From assembly GCA_937974565.1 (NCBI GenBank), contig CALJWL010000054.1, positions 1 to 64,000 of the forward strand: DNA of 64,000 bases, written 5' to 3'. This stretch comes from an uncultured Arenicella sp. (GTDB taxonomy: Bacteria; Pseudomonadota; Gammaproteobacteria; Arenicellales; Arenicellaceae). A model generated the notes under the pieces. The model worked only from the letters and a program-made list of their open reading frames with translations. It was not told the DNA's origin and ran no database searches. Shown here one piece after another: positions 17,867-27,170 of this stretch. Position numbers and translations under genes: made by a program. Position 1 is the stretch's first letter, and each line of letters opens with the position of its first letter.

Positions 17867-18180
17867 GCCACGGCATTGGTGAGCCTTTTTTAGCTCTATG
17901 ATCGGATGTTCATCTTTTCATTCACTTTTGCTCAGCAGTGGTGGTTGCGCCGTGGCCGAACAAGCCACTTAACAATGGTGGCTCTTAAGAACTTGAAGGC
18001 GTGAATCGAAATAGAGCCGTCAATGCCGCGCCTTCCTCTTTTCTGTACGTTAAGCTCGCTCAAGTAATCGACAAAGGTTGCTTGACTGTGCCCATCGCAG
18101 CTCTTGGTCTTCATCTAAATTAGTCTGATTTGTTTGCGCTAACTTGGGGTTAAACGAAGAGGAGGGCCGAGAGATTACAA
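17867..18180. other. Non-coding region between convergent topA and mrcA
   Basis: About 314 bases. A 60-codon minus-strand frame at 17932-18114 has no clear ribosome site or family pattern and is not called. A CTCAC...GTGAG pairing followed by CCTTTTTT near 17855-17890 could act as a weak topA terminator, but the loop is about 18 bases, so I give it little weight. Confidence 0.45.
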
Positions 18181-20934
18181 TTAGAATAAGCCGTCTGTGT
18201 CTTCTTCAGTTTCTAATATGCGTTCTGCGGGCTCTTGTGCGCCGAGTTCTGGTTTTGAGTTCTCAGCATCAAACTCGTCGTTGATCTGAGGGTTTCCCTC
18301 ATCAAACCGTGGTGGTTCAAGGTCCAATTCAGGGCCGAGTTCCGGATTGTTAAAGCCCTCGTTATCGTCGAACGGATTGGGCATTGCGGCTGCCATGCGT
18401 TCCTGTAAAAGCATTGTTTCAGGTGTGAGGTCAGAAATTACAAACAGTTCTGGCGTAGCCAATGAATCACTTTCATCCGTTCGGGTTCCCGTGTTTCTAT
18501 TAACATACCCTTGCTCCAAATAACTCGGAAGCGCATTTTCATCTTGCTCGACATCTCTTAACCCAGTTTTCATGTAATCAACCCAAATAGGCAATGCCGC
18601 CAAACTGCCTGCTTCGCCGCGACCCATGGTGCTGGGTTGGTCAAATCCAACCCACACAGTGGTGACAACTTGAGAGTTAAAGCCAGAAAACCACGCGTCA
18701 ACGTAATCATTGGTGGTGCCGGTTTTACCTGCTAAATCTGATCGTTTCAGCGCTTGTGCTTTTCTTGCCGTGCCGCGATTCACTACGTCTTTGAGCATGC
18801 TTACTGTGAGGCGGTTGTTTGCATGAGTCATTACCCTGGGAGCTGAGTATGTTTCTTTGGTTTCTTGTTCAATGACACTGTTCTCTTCTTTGATGTTTAA
18901 TGCCTCATCAGAGTCATCAGTAAGTACTTCATCCTCAATTTGGCTCGGGTCTTGAGTGTGTTGAGATGCAACGATTTCGGGCGTTGGTAAGTAGTCTAAA
19001 ATGCACTCATCGCAAAACTCGGGCTTTTGAGCTTGATAGATAAGTGTGCCGTTGCGATCGGTTATGCGTTCAATGAAATATGGGTTGATGCGGTATCCGC
19101 CATTAGCAAGAATGGCATATGCCGAGACCATTTCAATTGGTTTAACGCCGCCGGAGCCAAGCGCCATTGTCAATGAATTAGAAAATCGAGACGTATCTAG
19201 TCCAAAGCGTTGAATGTATTCTTTAGCGTAAGCGATACTGATTGACCTTAACAATCTGATCGACACTAGATTCATGGACTTGCTAAGAGCGACTCGCATT
19301 CTTGTTGGGCCGAAAAACTTACCACTGTAGTTTTCAGGTCGCCATCGAGTGCCATGAACAGGATCAGTCAATACGATTGGCGCGCCGCTGATTAAGCTGG
19401 CAGGCGTGAACCCTTTTTCCAATGACGCTGAGTAGATAAATGGTTTGATGTTCGAGCCTGCTTGACGAATCGATTGTGTGGCTCGGTTGTACTTATTCAG
19501 GAAAAAATCGTAGCCACCCACCAATGATATAATGGCGCCGGTATCCGGCTTGATTGATATTAACGAGCCGCTGACCGCAGGAATTTGTGTTAGCTGCCAG
19601 TTGCTTAGGCTGTCTTGGGTGTTAGTCGTTTCAGGGTCATTGCTCTCTGTTATGGCCGGCTTAATGTAAACAACGTCGCCGCGGCTAAGAACGTCACCAA
19701 CTTGTTTAGGAGGCGCGCCTACTCGGTTTGCTGTGATGTGTCTTTTGGCCCACTTGACGTGTCTAAAATTCAGCGATAGAAAGCCCGCTTCACGTGACCA
19801 CAGTTCAGCCGTGCCTTTGCCCTGGGTATCGTCGACACTGATAACGAGTGCTGGGGTTTGCTCGCGGCTGTCTGGATATGGCCGTAAAATGTCTTCGTAT
19901 ATTTCGGATTCATTTTCTGGCGTCAACTCATATTTGGTGAGGTCTATCTGGGTGACTGGGCCTCGATAGCCGTGCCGCTTATCGTAAGCTTGCAAGCCGG
20001 ACCGTAATGAAGCTGTTGCTGCATTTTGTTGTGGGGTTGCAATTGTTGTGTAAACGTTTAAGCCTTGCCAGTAGGCGTCTTCACCGTATTGCTCAGTCAG
20101 TTGGGCGCGAACCATTTCAGCTATATGTGGCGCGTCTAAGCCGGTTTCTCTAGCATGGCGTTTGGCCGTTACCGGTTGCGTTATGGCTTCTTGATGGGCT
20201 TCAGAAGTAATCCAATCTAGGTTCTTCATGCGCCCTAAGACGTAGTTTCGACGTATTGTTGCGCGTTCTGGATTACGTATCGGGTTGTAGTTTGATGGTG
20301 CTTTTGGCAGCCCTGCTAGCATTGCAATTTGAGCTAAATTTAGTTCAGATAAGGGTTTTCCATAATAGGTCTCTGCGGCAGCCCCGAATCCGTACGATCG
20401 ATGCCCAAGAAATATCTTGTTCAAATACAGTGACAGAATTTCTTCTTTCTCAAGTGCTTGTTCAATTCTAATCGCTAACAGTATCTCTTTTATTTTGCGA
20501 GTGTAGGTTTTCTCTGGCGACAAATAGAAGTTGCGAGCCACCTGCATGGTGATTGTGCTTGCACCTTGGCCTGAGCGGCCACTGCTAAAATTAGCCAGTG
20601 CTGCTCTGACTAAGCCAACAAAGTCTATACCAAGGTGGTTGAAAAAGTTATCGTCTTCACTGGCTAGAACGGCATTGACCAGACTTTTTGGTGTGTCTTG
20701 ATAGTCGATGGGTATTCGCCGTTCACTGCCAAATTCGGAAATCAAGAGCCCATCCGAAGAGTACACTCTCAATGGAACCTTTAGCTCAATCTCTCGAATT
20801 CCTTCGGCGTCTGGCAGGCCTTGACTGAACAGTAAAACGGAAAATGTGCCAGCAATAAGCCCCGCGCAAAATAATGCGCTTAGGCTGGTTGTGATGTTCA
20901 ACCAAAGTGTGGGCTTGTTCAAAATTACGGTCAT
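18181..20934 (-). CDS. mrcA: Penicillin-binding protein 1A, bifunctional peptidoglycan synthase
   Basis: 917 residues. An N-terminal membrane anchor (about 12-35) is followed by the GT51 transglycosylase domain with ASEDDNFFNHLGIDFVG (catalytic Glu), GQGASTITMQVARN and the LYLNKIFLGHRSYG region. An OB-like domain then leads to the transpeptidase domain, with the active-site Ser in RQAGSNIKPF, SMNL as the SxN motif and KTGTTNDYVDAWF as the KTG motif. The protein polymerises and crosslinks peptidoglycan in the periplasm. There is an acidic insertion near residues 655-700 and an acidic, Pro/Asn-rich C-terminal tail of about 60 residues. It is divergent from pilM, the standard ponA-pilM arrangement. 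Confidence 0.96.
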   Translation of the reverse strand: MTVILNKPTLWLNITTSLSALFCAGLIAGTFSVLLFSQGLPDAEGIREIELKVPLRVYSSDGLLISEFGSERRIPIDYQDTPKSLVNAVLASEDDNFFNHLGIDFVGLVRAALANFSSGRSGQGASTITMQVARNFYLSPEKTYTRKIKEILLAIRIEQALEKEEILSLYLNKIFLGHRSYGFGAAAETYYGKPLSELNLAQIAMLAGLPKAPSNYNPIRNPERATIRRNYVLGRMKNLDWITSEAHQEAITQPVTAKRHARETGLDAPHIAEMVRAQLTEQYGEDAYWQGLNVYTTIATPQQNAATASLRSGLQAYDKRHGYRGPVTQIDLTKYELTPENESEIYEDILRPYPDSREQTPALVISVDDTQGKGTAELWSREAGFLSLNFRHVKWAKRHITANRVGAPPKQVGDVLSRGDVVYIKPAITESNDPETTNTQDSLSNWQLTQIPAVSGSLISIKPDTGAIISLVGGYDFFLNKYNRATQSIRQAGSNIKPFIYSASLEKGFTPASLISGAPIVLTDPVHGTRWRPENYSGKFFGPTRMRVALSKSMNLVSIRLLRSISIAYAKEYIQRFGLDTSRFSNSLTMALGSGGVKPIEMVSAYAILANGGYRINPYFIERITDRNGTLIYQAQKPEFCDECILDYLPTPEIVASQHTQDPSQIEDEVLTDDSDEALNIKEENSVIEQETKETYSAPRVMTHANNRLTVSMLKDVVNRGTARKAQALKRSDLAGKTGTTNDYVDAWFSGFNSQVVTTVWVGFDQPSTMGRGEAGSLAALPIWVDYMKTGLRDVEQDENALPSYLEQGYVNRNTGTRTDESDSLATPELFVISDLTPETMLLQERMAAAMPNPFDDNEGFNNPELGPELDLEPPRFDEGNPQINDEFDAENSKPELGAQEPAERILETEEDTDGLF

Positions 20935-21077
20935 TTTAATCGGTTTGCTTCAAGCGGATAATATATTAATTGTTGGATTTCCTAAATAGAAGTGTGGCAT
21001 TATTGCGGCGGGTTGGTTAGACTTTAAGGTAAGTGTTTATAAAAACAATATAAATAGCGGTTTTTTATGGAGGTTTC

Positions 21078-22127
21078 TTGAAATTTTTCAGCCCCAAATC
21101 TAAAGCAGTGGTCGGCATTGACATCGGGACTCACTCGGTGAAAGTGGTCGAGTTGGCTGGCACAAAGGCCAACCCTAAGGTCTTATCGTGGGGAGTTGCG
21201 CCCCTTCCTTCTGGCGCTTTTTCCGAGAATGCCATCGCCAATGCTGAGCTGGTAGCCGATACGCTGTCCGGCTTATTAGTCAGTGCCGGTGTTAAGGGAA
21301 CGAACGTTGCCGTAGCGGTTTCGTCTTCTCATGCGATCACCAAAGTGCTTGGAATGCCGTCAGGTATGCGAGACGTTGAAATGGAAGAGCAGATCAGCAT
21401 TGAGGCACTGCATTTTATTCCATACCCGATTGACGAAGTTAATCTGGATTTTGAAATTCTTGGCCCGTCCTCAACTAATGAAGGCGAAGACGATGTGCTT
21501 TTAGTTGCTTGTCGGCGCAGTATTGTTGAAGATTACATCGATCTTGTTGAGGGTTTGGAATTATCGCTCGACTACGTGGACATCGATACCTACGCTCTTG
21601 AGCGAGTGTACCGAGCGCAAAATAACTTGATGGCGAACTCCGATGAACCAGTGGCTATTTTTGATATTGGTTCGTCAAGCAGTCATTTGATGGTTGTTGA
21701 TAATGAGCGAGTGCTGTATTCGCGTCATCAAAACTTCGGAGCCGCTCAACTGGTTAAGTTGGTGCGTAAAGAATATGGCGTATCCGCTGATGAGGCCGAA
21801 GAGATATTGAACTCATCGCAACCGCCTGCTGATTTCTTGCAAACGGTTCAAGAACCATTTGTCGAAATGCTTCGTCAAGAGATCAGTCGAGCATTACAGT
21901 TTTTCTATTCTTCGAGTTCGCATTCGAACATTGATAGCGTGGTACTTGCGGGTGCTTGTTGTGCGTTGGCGGGGCTTGGTGGTGACCTTGAGTTAAAGCT
22001 TCGTTCCAAGGTGGTGGTCATGAATCCAGTTGTTAATGCTAGCGTTCAATCACGTCGAGATGCAATTACAGCCAAGGCATCAGCACTGTCAGTGGCATAC
22101 GGTCTTTCTTTGCGAGGTTTAAGCTAA
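21078..22127 (+). CDS. pilM: Type IV pilus assembly protein PilM
   Basis: 349 residues starting at a TTG codon preceded by GGAGG (21069-21073); the protein then begins with KFFSPKSKAVVGIDIGTHSVK, the expected PilM N-terminus, and no ATG fits. It is an actin-like cytoplasmic ATPase-fold protein with the phosphate-1 motif VVGIDIGTHSVKVVEL and a second nucleotide loop at AIFDIGSSSSHLMVV. PilM binds the cytoplasmic tail of PilN and helps to assemble the inner-membrane alignment complex. It opens the pilMNOPQ operon and overlaps pilN by one base. Confidence 0.96.
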   Translation: MKFFSPKSKAVVGIDIGTHSVKVVELAGTKANPKVLSWGVAPLPSGAFSENAIANAELVADTLSGLLVSAGVKGTNVAVAVSSSHAITKVLGMPSGMRDVEMEEQISIEALHFIPYPIDEVNLDFEILGPSSTNEGEDDVLLVACRRSIVEDYIDLVEGLELSLDYVDIDTYALERVYRAQNNLMANSDEPVAIFDIGSSSSHLMVVDNERVLYSRHQNFGAAQLVKLVRKEYGVSADEAEEILNSSQPPADFLQTVQEPFVEMLRQEISRALQFFYSSSSHSNIDSVVLAGACCALAGLGGDLELKLRSKVVVMNPVVNASVQSRRDAITAKASALSVAYGLSLRGLS

Positions 22128-22699
22128 TGGCGAATATCAATTTACTACCCTGGCGTGAAGCCCAACGGCGCGAGCGCAATCAGGTAACGCTTTTTATGTG
22201 CATCGGTATTTGGCTTGTGGCTGGTTTGATCGTCTTTGCCGGAATAACCGTGATGGATATGCGGATTTCATACCAGCAAGATCGTAACCAGTATTTGCAA
22301 ACAGAAATTGATAAATTAGCACGAATTATTAGTGAAATTGAGACACTAAAAGACAAACGTGACGCTTTGTTAGCCAGAATGGAAGTCATTCAAAACTTGC
22401 AGCAAAATCGTTCTCAGATTGTGCATGTGTTTGACGACTTAGTGAGTAAACTGCCTAATGGCGTTCATTACGACAGCATCAGCAAAAACAGTCAAGGTCT
22501 AAGCATAAATGGTAAGGCCCAGTCAAACGGCCGTGTTTCCGCATTAATGCGTAGTCTTGATGCCTCTGATTGGTTTGATGGGGCAGCTCTAAAGGTGGTT
22601 GATGTGGTGGATGAAAACGGAGCCTTGGTAAGTAAATTTGATCTTAGTGTAAGAGAAGAGCGCAAAGATCAAGAAGGCAATGCCACTGGCGACTTATAG
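22127..22699 (+). CDS. pilN: Type IV pilus assembly protein PilN
   Basis: 190 residues. The N-terminal INLLPWREAQRRERN is the conserved PilM-binding tail. A single membrane segment follows (about 22-42), then a coiled-coil (about 45-95) and a small periplasmic ferredoxin-like domain. PilN pairs with PilO in the inner membrane to form the alignment complex of the pilus. Its ATG overlaps the pilM stop (TAATG), so the two are translationally coupled. Confidence 0.95.
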   Translation: MANINLLPWREAQRRERNQVTLFMCIGIWLVAGLIVFAGITVMDMRISYQQDRNQYLQTEIDKLARIISEIETLKDKRDALLARMEVIQNLQQNRSQIVHVFDDLVSKLPNGVHYDSISKNSQGLSINGKAQSNGRVSALMRSLDASDWFDGAALKVVDVVDENGALVSKFDLSVREERKDQEGNATGDL

Positions 22700-22752
22700 A
22701 AACTCGTGCAAGTAGCCAAATTACAGCAAAGAGAATCAGAGAATAAATTGTT

Positions 22753-23346
22753 ATGGGACTAATTGAAGAATTAAACGGCCTAGATATAAACGACATAGGT
22801 TCGTGGACTCGCCGTGTAAAGTTGATTATGGCCACCGTTGTCGGGATTTGTTTAGTGTTTGCGGGGTATCATTTTTTTATCAAGGACCAAATAGTCCAAC
22901 TTGAAGGCATTGAGCGTAAAGAACCCCAGCTAAAGGGTGATTATTTGGCAAAAAAAGCGTTGGCTATCAATTTAGATGCATACAAGGCTCAAATGATTGA
23001 AGCGGAAGAAACTTTTGGTGTGCTCTTAAAACAGTTACCGAATGAAAGTGAAATTCCTGATTTGCTGATTGATATGACTCAAGTGGGGTTGTCTCGTGGT
23101 TTGCAGTTTCAGCAAATTAAACCAGGAAATATCATCGAAAGAGACTTTTACGCTGAAAAGTTAGTCAACGTTAAAGCCACGGGAACGTATCACCAAATTG
23201 CCGGGTTTGTCAGCGATATTGCAGCCTTACAGCGAATTATCAATGTCGACAATTTCAAGCTTGAGCGTAATAATGATACCAACGAGTTGAGTTTGGATGC
23301 TGTAACCAAAACTTACCATTACTTGGAAGAGTCCGATGTCCAATAA
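22753..23346 (+). CDS. pilO: Type IV pilus assembly protein PilO
   Basis: 197 residues. A short cytoplasmic segment with the GLDINDIGSW pattern typical of PilO precedes a membrane segment (about 22-42), a coiled coil and a periplasmic domain with DMTQVGLSRGLQFQQIKPG. PilO forms a heterodimer with PilN and contacts PilP. It lies 53 bases after pilN and overlaps pilP by 11 bases. Confidence 0.95.
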   Translation: MGLIEELNGLDINDIGSWTRRVKLIMATVVGICLVFAGYHFFIKDQIVQLEGIERKEPQLKGDYLAKKALAINLDAYKAQMIEAEETFGVLLKQLPNESEIPDLLIDMTQVGLSRGLQFQQIKPGNIIERDFYAEKLVNVKATGTYHQIAGFVSDIAALQRIINVDNFKLERNNDTNELSLDAVTKTYHYLEESDVQ

Positions 23347-23875
23347 AATTTCAAAGTTGATGACGGTGGTGGGTATTGCTTTGTTGACCCAGTCTTGTAT
23401 TGGTTCGGATATGTCCGACCTTGAAAGTTTTGTGGCGACAGCCCACAAAGATAGGCGTCCAGAAATTGAACCGTTACCTGAAATACCCCCCTTTAAAGCA
23501 TTCGAGTACGCAAGCCAAGACGGCAATGACCCGTTCAGTTCTGACAACATTGTTACTAACAATGGTGAAGGAAGAGGAGCAGGAGTAGGCACTCGACCAG
23601 ATTCAGATCGCCGGCGTCAACCCTTAGAGCAGTATCCCTTGGATGCGTTAACCTTGGTCGGTACGATAACCAAAGATGGTATACCTAACGTGGTTGTCAA
23701 AACCAATGAAGGCTCGGCTTTATTGGCTACTATTGGCAACTATATGGGTCAAAACGATGGAAAGATTAAAGAAATTATCCCAGAAGAGCAGCGTGTAGTC
23801 TTGGTTGAAACTGTGCTTGACCCTGCTGGGCGTTGGATTACACGTGATGTTGAGATGACGATAAATGAACAATAA
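23336..23875 (+). CDS. pilP: Type IV pilus assembly lipoprotein PilP
   Basis: 179 residues. The N-terminal hydrophobic stretch ends in LLTQSC, a degenerate lipobox (Gln at -2), so Cys19-21 is the likely lipidation site but not a perfect one. A flexible Pro-rich region with PLPEIPPFKAFEY follows, then a beta domain with LTLVGTI, GKIKEIIPEEQRVVL and a final RDVEMTIN. PilP links the PilNO complex in the inner membrane to the secretin PilQ. It overlaps both pilO and pilQ by 11 bases. Confidence 0.94.
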   Translation: MSNKISKLMTVVGIALLTQSCIGSDMSDLESFVATAHKDRRPEIEPLPEIPPFKAFEYASQDGNDPFSSDNIVTNNGEGRGAGVGTRPDSDRRRQPLEQYPLDALTLVGTITKDGIPNVVVKTNEGSALLATIGNYMGQNDGKIKEIIPEEQRVVLVETVLDPAGRWITRDVEMTINEQ

Positions 23876-23894
23876 TAAATCAGGAAGCAGAGTT

Positions 23895-26189
23895 ATGAGA
23901 GCAAGCCTATTACTTAATTGCATGCAAAAGAGCTTCAAGCGAATCGTTACAGTGATTGTATTGGCTCTGATGTCTGGAGCTGCTGTAACTACCGCCCAGG
24001 CGGCCAATTTAACTGATCTCGTTTTTAGTAAGCTAAGCGGCGATAACATACAGATCAATATTGTTGCAGACGCACCTCTCGCAGAGCCGGGAAGCTTCAG
24101 CACAGACACGCCAGCGCGAATAGCGTTAGACTTTTTTGGTATGAAAAGTGAGCTTGCTGCTGCGCAGACCTTGGTTGAGGCTGGCAAAGTCAAAAGCATT
24201 GTGGCCGCTGAAACTTCTGATAGAACAAGAATTATTATTAACCTTTATGAGTCTGCTCGCTACACTATTAATGAAAGTGAGAATGGGTATTCGATAACGG
24301 TATTTAATAAAACAACCGATCTCAGCGGCACAGTTGCCCCTAAGCCATTCGCTAAGCGGGCTGATGTGACGCCTGATACGTCCGTTTCGAATATTGACTT
24401 TCGGCGCTCTGAGGCTGGTGGTGGCACATTGATTGTGGATCTTGACGATGACAACTTTGCTGTCGATACCCGTGAACGAGGTGGTGAAATTGTGGTCGAT
24501 CTTTTAGGCGTCACATTACCAGCTCAGTTTGAGCAAAGCCTTGACGTGACTGACTTTGCTACCCCAGTTAGAAAAATTGACTCGTTTCAAAACTCAGATA
24601 ACGTTCGATTGATTGTTGTACCTCAAGGAAAGTATCAGCACTTGTCTTTTCAGGCTGGGGGGCGTTTTACCTTGATAGTGGACCCTATTATTGAAACCAT
24701 TGAGGACACGCGAAACCAAGAAGATTTGGCTCTTGGGTATGAGGGTGAGCGCTTATCTATCAACTTTCAGAATATCGACGTTAGGGCTGCGCTGGCTGTG
24801 ATTGCGGACTTTACTGGCATCAATTTCGTGACCAGTGATGCCGTGGAAGGTGAGATAACCATTAATCTTAAAGACGTACCGTGGGATCAGGCGCTGGATG
24901 TTATTCTTAAAACGCAAGGTTTAGGGCAGCGTAAAACCGGCAATGTGATCTGGATTGCTCCGAACGACGAAATTATTGAGTTTGAAGAGTCTGAGCTTAA
25001 AGCCAACGCGGTTATTGAAGAGTTGGCGCCATTGGTGACTGAAATTATTCAGATCAATTACGCTAAAGCTGAGGATATAGCGAAAGTAATTCAAGAGGTT
25101 AAGCAGCAGTCGGAACAGTCTCAGACTAATTCAGTGAGTGGTCTATTGGGCGCAAGCGAAAGCACAACGACGGAAACCGAAACGTCGGATGGTGGTAACT
25201 CGTTACTTGGAAAAAGAGGAAGTGTTACGGTGGATGTGCGGACCAACAGTTTGTTGGTGCAAGATTTGCCCCACAAAATTGTAAGCTTAAGAAAAGTGAT
25301 TGCTCAGCTTGATAAGCCGGTTCGTCAGGTGTTAATTGAAACTCGAATTGTTGAAGCCAGTGATAACTTCAGTAAGGAACTTGGCGCTAGGTTAGGCTTT
25401 CAACAGGTGGTGCCAAATGTGAGACTGCCTGGTGCTAATAGCTCAAACGTAGGAGACTTGTTTACTGGCGGCACACTGGCTGGAAATACGGGCAATATTG
25501 AGTCTTTTAACGAGCGACTAGAAGACAGCTTTGAAGACCCTAATGCATTCACAACGCAGACGTTCACTGGTGGTTCGCCTGGCTTGGCCGTTGATTTGGC
25601 GGCCGATGTTATTGGTGGTGAACGGCCGGCCTCCTATGCATTTGACTTGTTTCGAACTCGTGCAGGAATCAGTAGCATTTTGTCCCTAGAGTTGTCCGCG
25701 CTTGAAGCGGATGGGCGTGGTAAAATTGTCGCCAGCCCTCGCCTTACAACGGCAAATCAACGAGAAGCGCGTATCAGCCAAGGGCAAGAGGTGTTTGTCA
25801 ACGTTCCTGGTAGCGGCCTTAGTGGTGGCTCATTGGAACGTATCGACGCTGAGTTAGAACTCATTGTTACGCCTCAGATAACGCCCGATGATCGAGTGAT
25901 TTTAGATGTTGAAATTCAACAAGACGTATTGATTGCTGCATCGCAGGGTGTGTCTACTGTTGGTACAAAAGAAATTATTACTCAAGTTCTAGCTGACAAT
26001 GGTGAGACTATTGTTATCGGTGGCATTTACCAAGAAAATGAAGCTCAAAATGTAACGAAAGTGCCGGTTTTAGGTGATGTTCCTATATTACGCAATTTAT
26101 TCAGACAGAAGAGCCGAGAATCCACAAGAACGGAGCTATTAATCTTCTTAACACCAAGAATTATTAGCCCTAAATTGAATTTAGGCTAA
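23895..26189 (+). CDS. pilQ: Type IV pilus secretin PilQ
   Basis: 764 residues from the ATG at 23895, chosen for its AGGAAG ribosome site at 23882-23887; an ATG at 23865 would add ten residues. A signal peptide ends in TTAQA before ANLTDL. Two AMIN domains (about 30-125 and 150-255) bind peptidoglycan. They are followed by an STN/N0 domain with the INFQNIDVRAALAVIADFTG pattern, an N1 domain with a Ser/Thr-rich loop, and the C-terminal secretin barrel ending VPVLGDVPILRNLFR then RTELLIFLTPRI. PilQ forms the outer-membrane pore for the pilus. It closes the pil operon and is followed by a double hairpin. Confidence 0.96.
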   Translation: MRASLLLNCMQKSFKRIVTVIVLALMSGAAVTTAQAANLTDLVFSKLSGDNIQINIVADAPLAEPGSFSTDTPARIALDFFGMKSELAAAQTLVEAGKVKSIVAAETSDRTRIIINLYESARYTINESENGYSITVFNKTTDLSGTVAPKPFAKRADVTPDTSVSNIDFRRSEAGGGTLIVDLDDDNFAVDTRERGGEIVVDLLGVTLPAQFEQSLDVTDFATPVRKIDSFQNSDNVRLIVVPQGKYQHLSFQAGGRFTLIVDPIIETIEDTRNQEDLALGYEGERLSINFQNIDVRAALAVIADFTGINFVTSDAVEGEITINLKDVPWDQALDVILKTQGLGQRKTGNVIWIAPNDEIIEFEESELKANAVIEELAPLVTEIIQINYAKAEDIAKVIQEVKQQSEQSQTNSVSGLLGASESTTTETETSDGGNSLLGKRGSVTVDVRTNSLLVQDLPHKIVSLRKVIAQLDKPVRQVLIETRIVEASDNFSKELGARLGFQQVVPNVRLPGANSSNVGDLFTGGTLAGNTGNIESFNERLEDSFEDPNAFTTQTFTGGSPGLAVDLAADVIGGERPASYAFDLFRTRAGISSILSLELSALEADGRGKIVASPRLTTANQREARISQGQEVFVNVPGSGLSGGSLERIDAELELIVTPQITPDDRVILDVEIQQDVLIAASQGVSTVGTKEIITQVLADNGETIVIGGIYQENEAQNVTKVPVLGDVPILRNLFRQKSRESTRTELLIFLTPRIISPKLNLG

Positions 26190-26210
26190 CGATCACTATA
26201 TTATGTGAGG

Positions 26211-26280
26211 CTTCTCGCAGCAGGGTTGCGAGAAGGCCTTAATATTTAAGCAGGGGCTAGTCTCCTGCTTTTGTTTTTCT
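26211..26280 (+). terminator. Tandem hairpins terminating the pilMNOPQ operon
   Basis: The first hairpin is CTTCTCGCA (26211-26219) with TGCGAGAAG (26227-26235), without a T run. The second is AAGCAGG (26248-26254) with CCTGCTT (26264-26270), followed by TTGTTTTTCT, and is a good Rho-independent terminator. This separates pilQ from aroK transcriptionally. Confidence 0.78.
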
Positions 26281-26426
26281 TAGAACTCATGCACTTTCTT
26301 GTGCTAGATGACTCTTAAAACGTTGAATTACACGTTGTATCCCGTTGTGTGGTCAATAAATTGCGGGCCTCATTTTCACTGATTTTAGTAAGTTAAAACT
26401 TGGTCGTTTTACAAATTGGAAGCATT

Positions 26427-26933
26427 ATGCAAAATATAATTTTAATTGGCCCCATGGGGTCAGGTAAAACAACGGTTGGCAAACAGCTAGCCAAGCGCTT
26501 GCGCATGGATTTTGTTGACTCTGATCATATGATCGAAGAGCGTTGCGGTGTGTCAATTTCAACTATCTTCGATATTGAAGGCGAAGATGGGTTTCGTAAG
26601 CGCGAAACAAAGATGTTGGCTGAGCTGTGCGATCGAACCGGGGTGGTTCTGGCCACGGGTGGCGGGGCGATCACCACTGAAGAAAACCGAATATTATTAC
26701 GCAAAGGCTTCGTTATTTATTTGAAGACCAGTATTGAGACGCAATTAGCAAGAACTCAGAAAAATCAAAATCGTCCGTTGTTGGACAATGTTGATGCAGA
26801 GGAAAAACTTACTCAATTAATGGAAGAGCGTGGTGCTTTGTATGAGCAAGAAGCGGACCTTGTTGTTGTGTCAGGCGATCGCGTGGTCTCAAAGGTGGTG
26901 GATGAAATTGTTGAAACTCGAGATCGCCTTTAG
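26427..26933 (+). CDS. aroK: Shikimate kinase
   Basis: 168 residues from the ATG at 26427 (MQNIILIGPMGSGKTT), preceded by GGAAG. The P-loop GPMGSGKTTVGKQL is followed by the shikimate-binding Asp in FVDSDHMIE, GFRKRETKML, the GGGA loop (ATGGGAITTEENR) and the LID region QNRPLL. It phosphorylates shikimate in the chorismate pathway. aroK after pilQ is the classical gammaproteobacterial order, but the usual next gene aroB is missing; a long non-coding gap and gltB follow instead. Confidence 0.96.
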   Translation: MQNIILIGPMGSGKTTVGKQLAKRLRMDFVDSDHMIEERCGVSISTIFDIEGEDGFRKRETKMLAELCDRTGVVLATGGGAITTEENRILLRKGFVIYLKTSIETQLARTQKNQNRPLLDNVDAEEKLTQLMEERGALYEQEADLVVVSGDRVVSKVVDEIVETRDRL

Positions 26934-27089
26934 TTAATCGCCAAGCTTAATCTTTTGATATCAACCCTAATTACAGTGAAATGGCGATTTATAAGCGGGT
27001 TGGAAACGGTTTGATTTTTAAGCTAATCATTTTTTGATGCCTAATGGTGGTGCGGTGCCGTAAATGGCAAATAATAGACGTTAAGTAGG

Positions 27090-27118
27090 ATGACTTATCA
27101 AGCCGCATGGCGTATACT
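27090..27118 (+). promoter_or_regulatory. Weak sigma70-like promoter upstream of gltB
   Basis: ATGACT (27090-27095) and TATACT (27113-27118) are 17 bases apart, 4/6 and 5/6 matches to consensus. The distance to the gltB start is more than 500 bases, so a long leader would result; a closer promoter may exist. Confidence 0.3.
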
Positions 27119-27137
27119 TTGGCTCCTTTTTGATTTG

Positions 27138-27170
27138 AGCCGAATTAAATTCGGTTGAAACGGCTTTTTT
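27138..27170 (+). terminator. Terminator-like hairpin in the aroK-gltB gap
   Basis: AGCCG (27138-27142) pairs with CGGCT (27161-27165) directly before a T run, with an inner alternative hairpin CCGAATT/AATTCGG. It lies just after the predicted promoter at 27090-27118, so it could be an attenuator for gltB or simply a late aroK terminator. Confidence 0.4.

Noticed and set aside
17855-17890. Possible topA terminator
   Set aside because: Stem of only five bases with an 18-base loop; the T run alone is not enough.
17932-18114. 60-codon minus-strand frame between topA and mrcA
   Set aside because: No ribosome site and no recognisable motif; basic Arg-rich composition is common in chance frames here.
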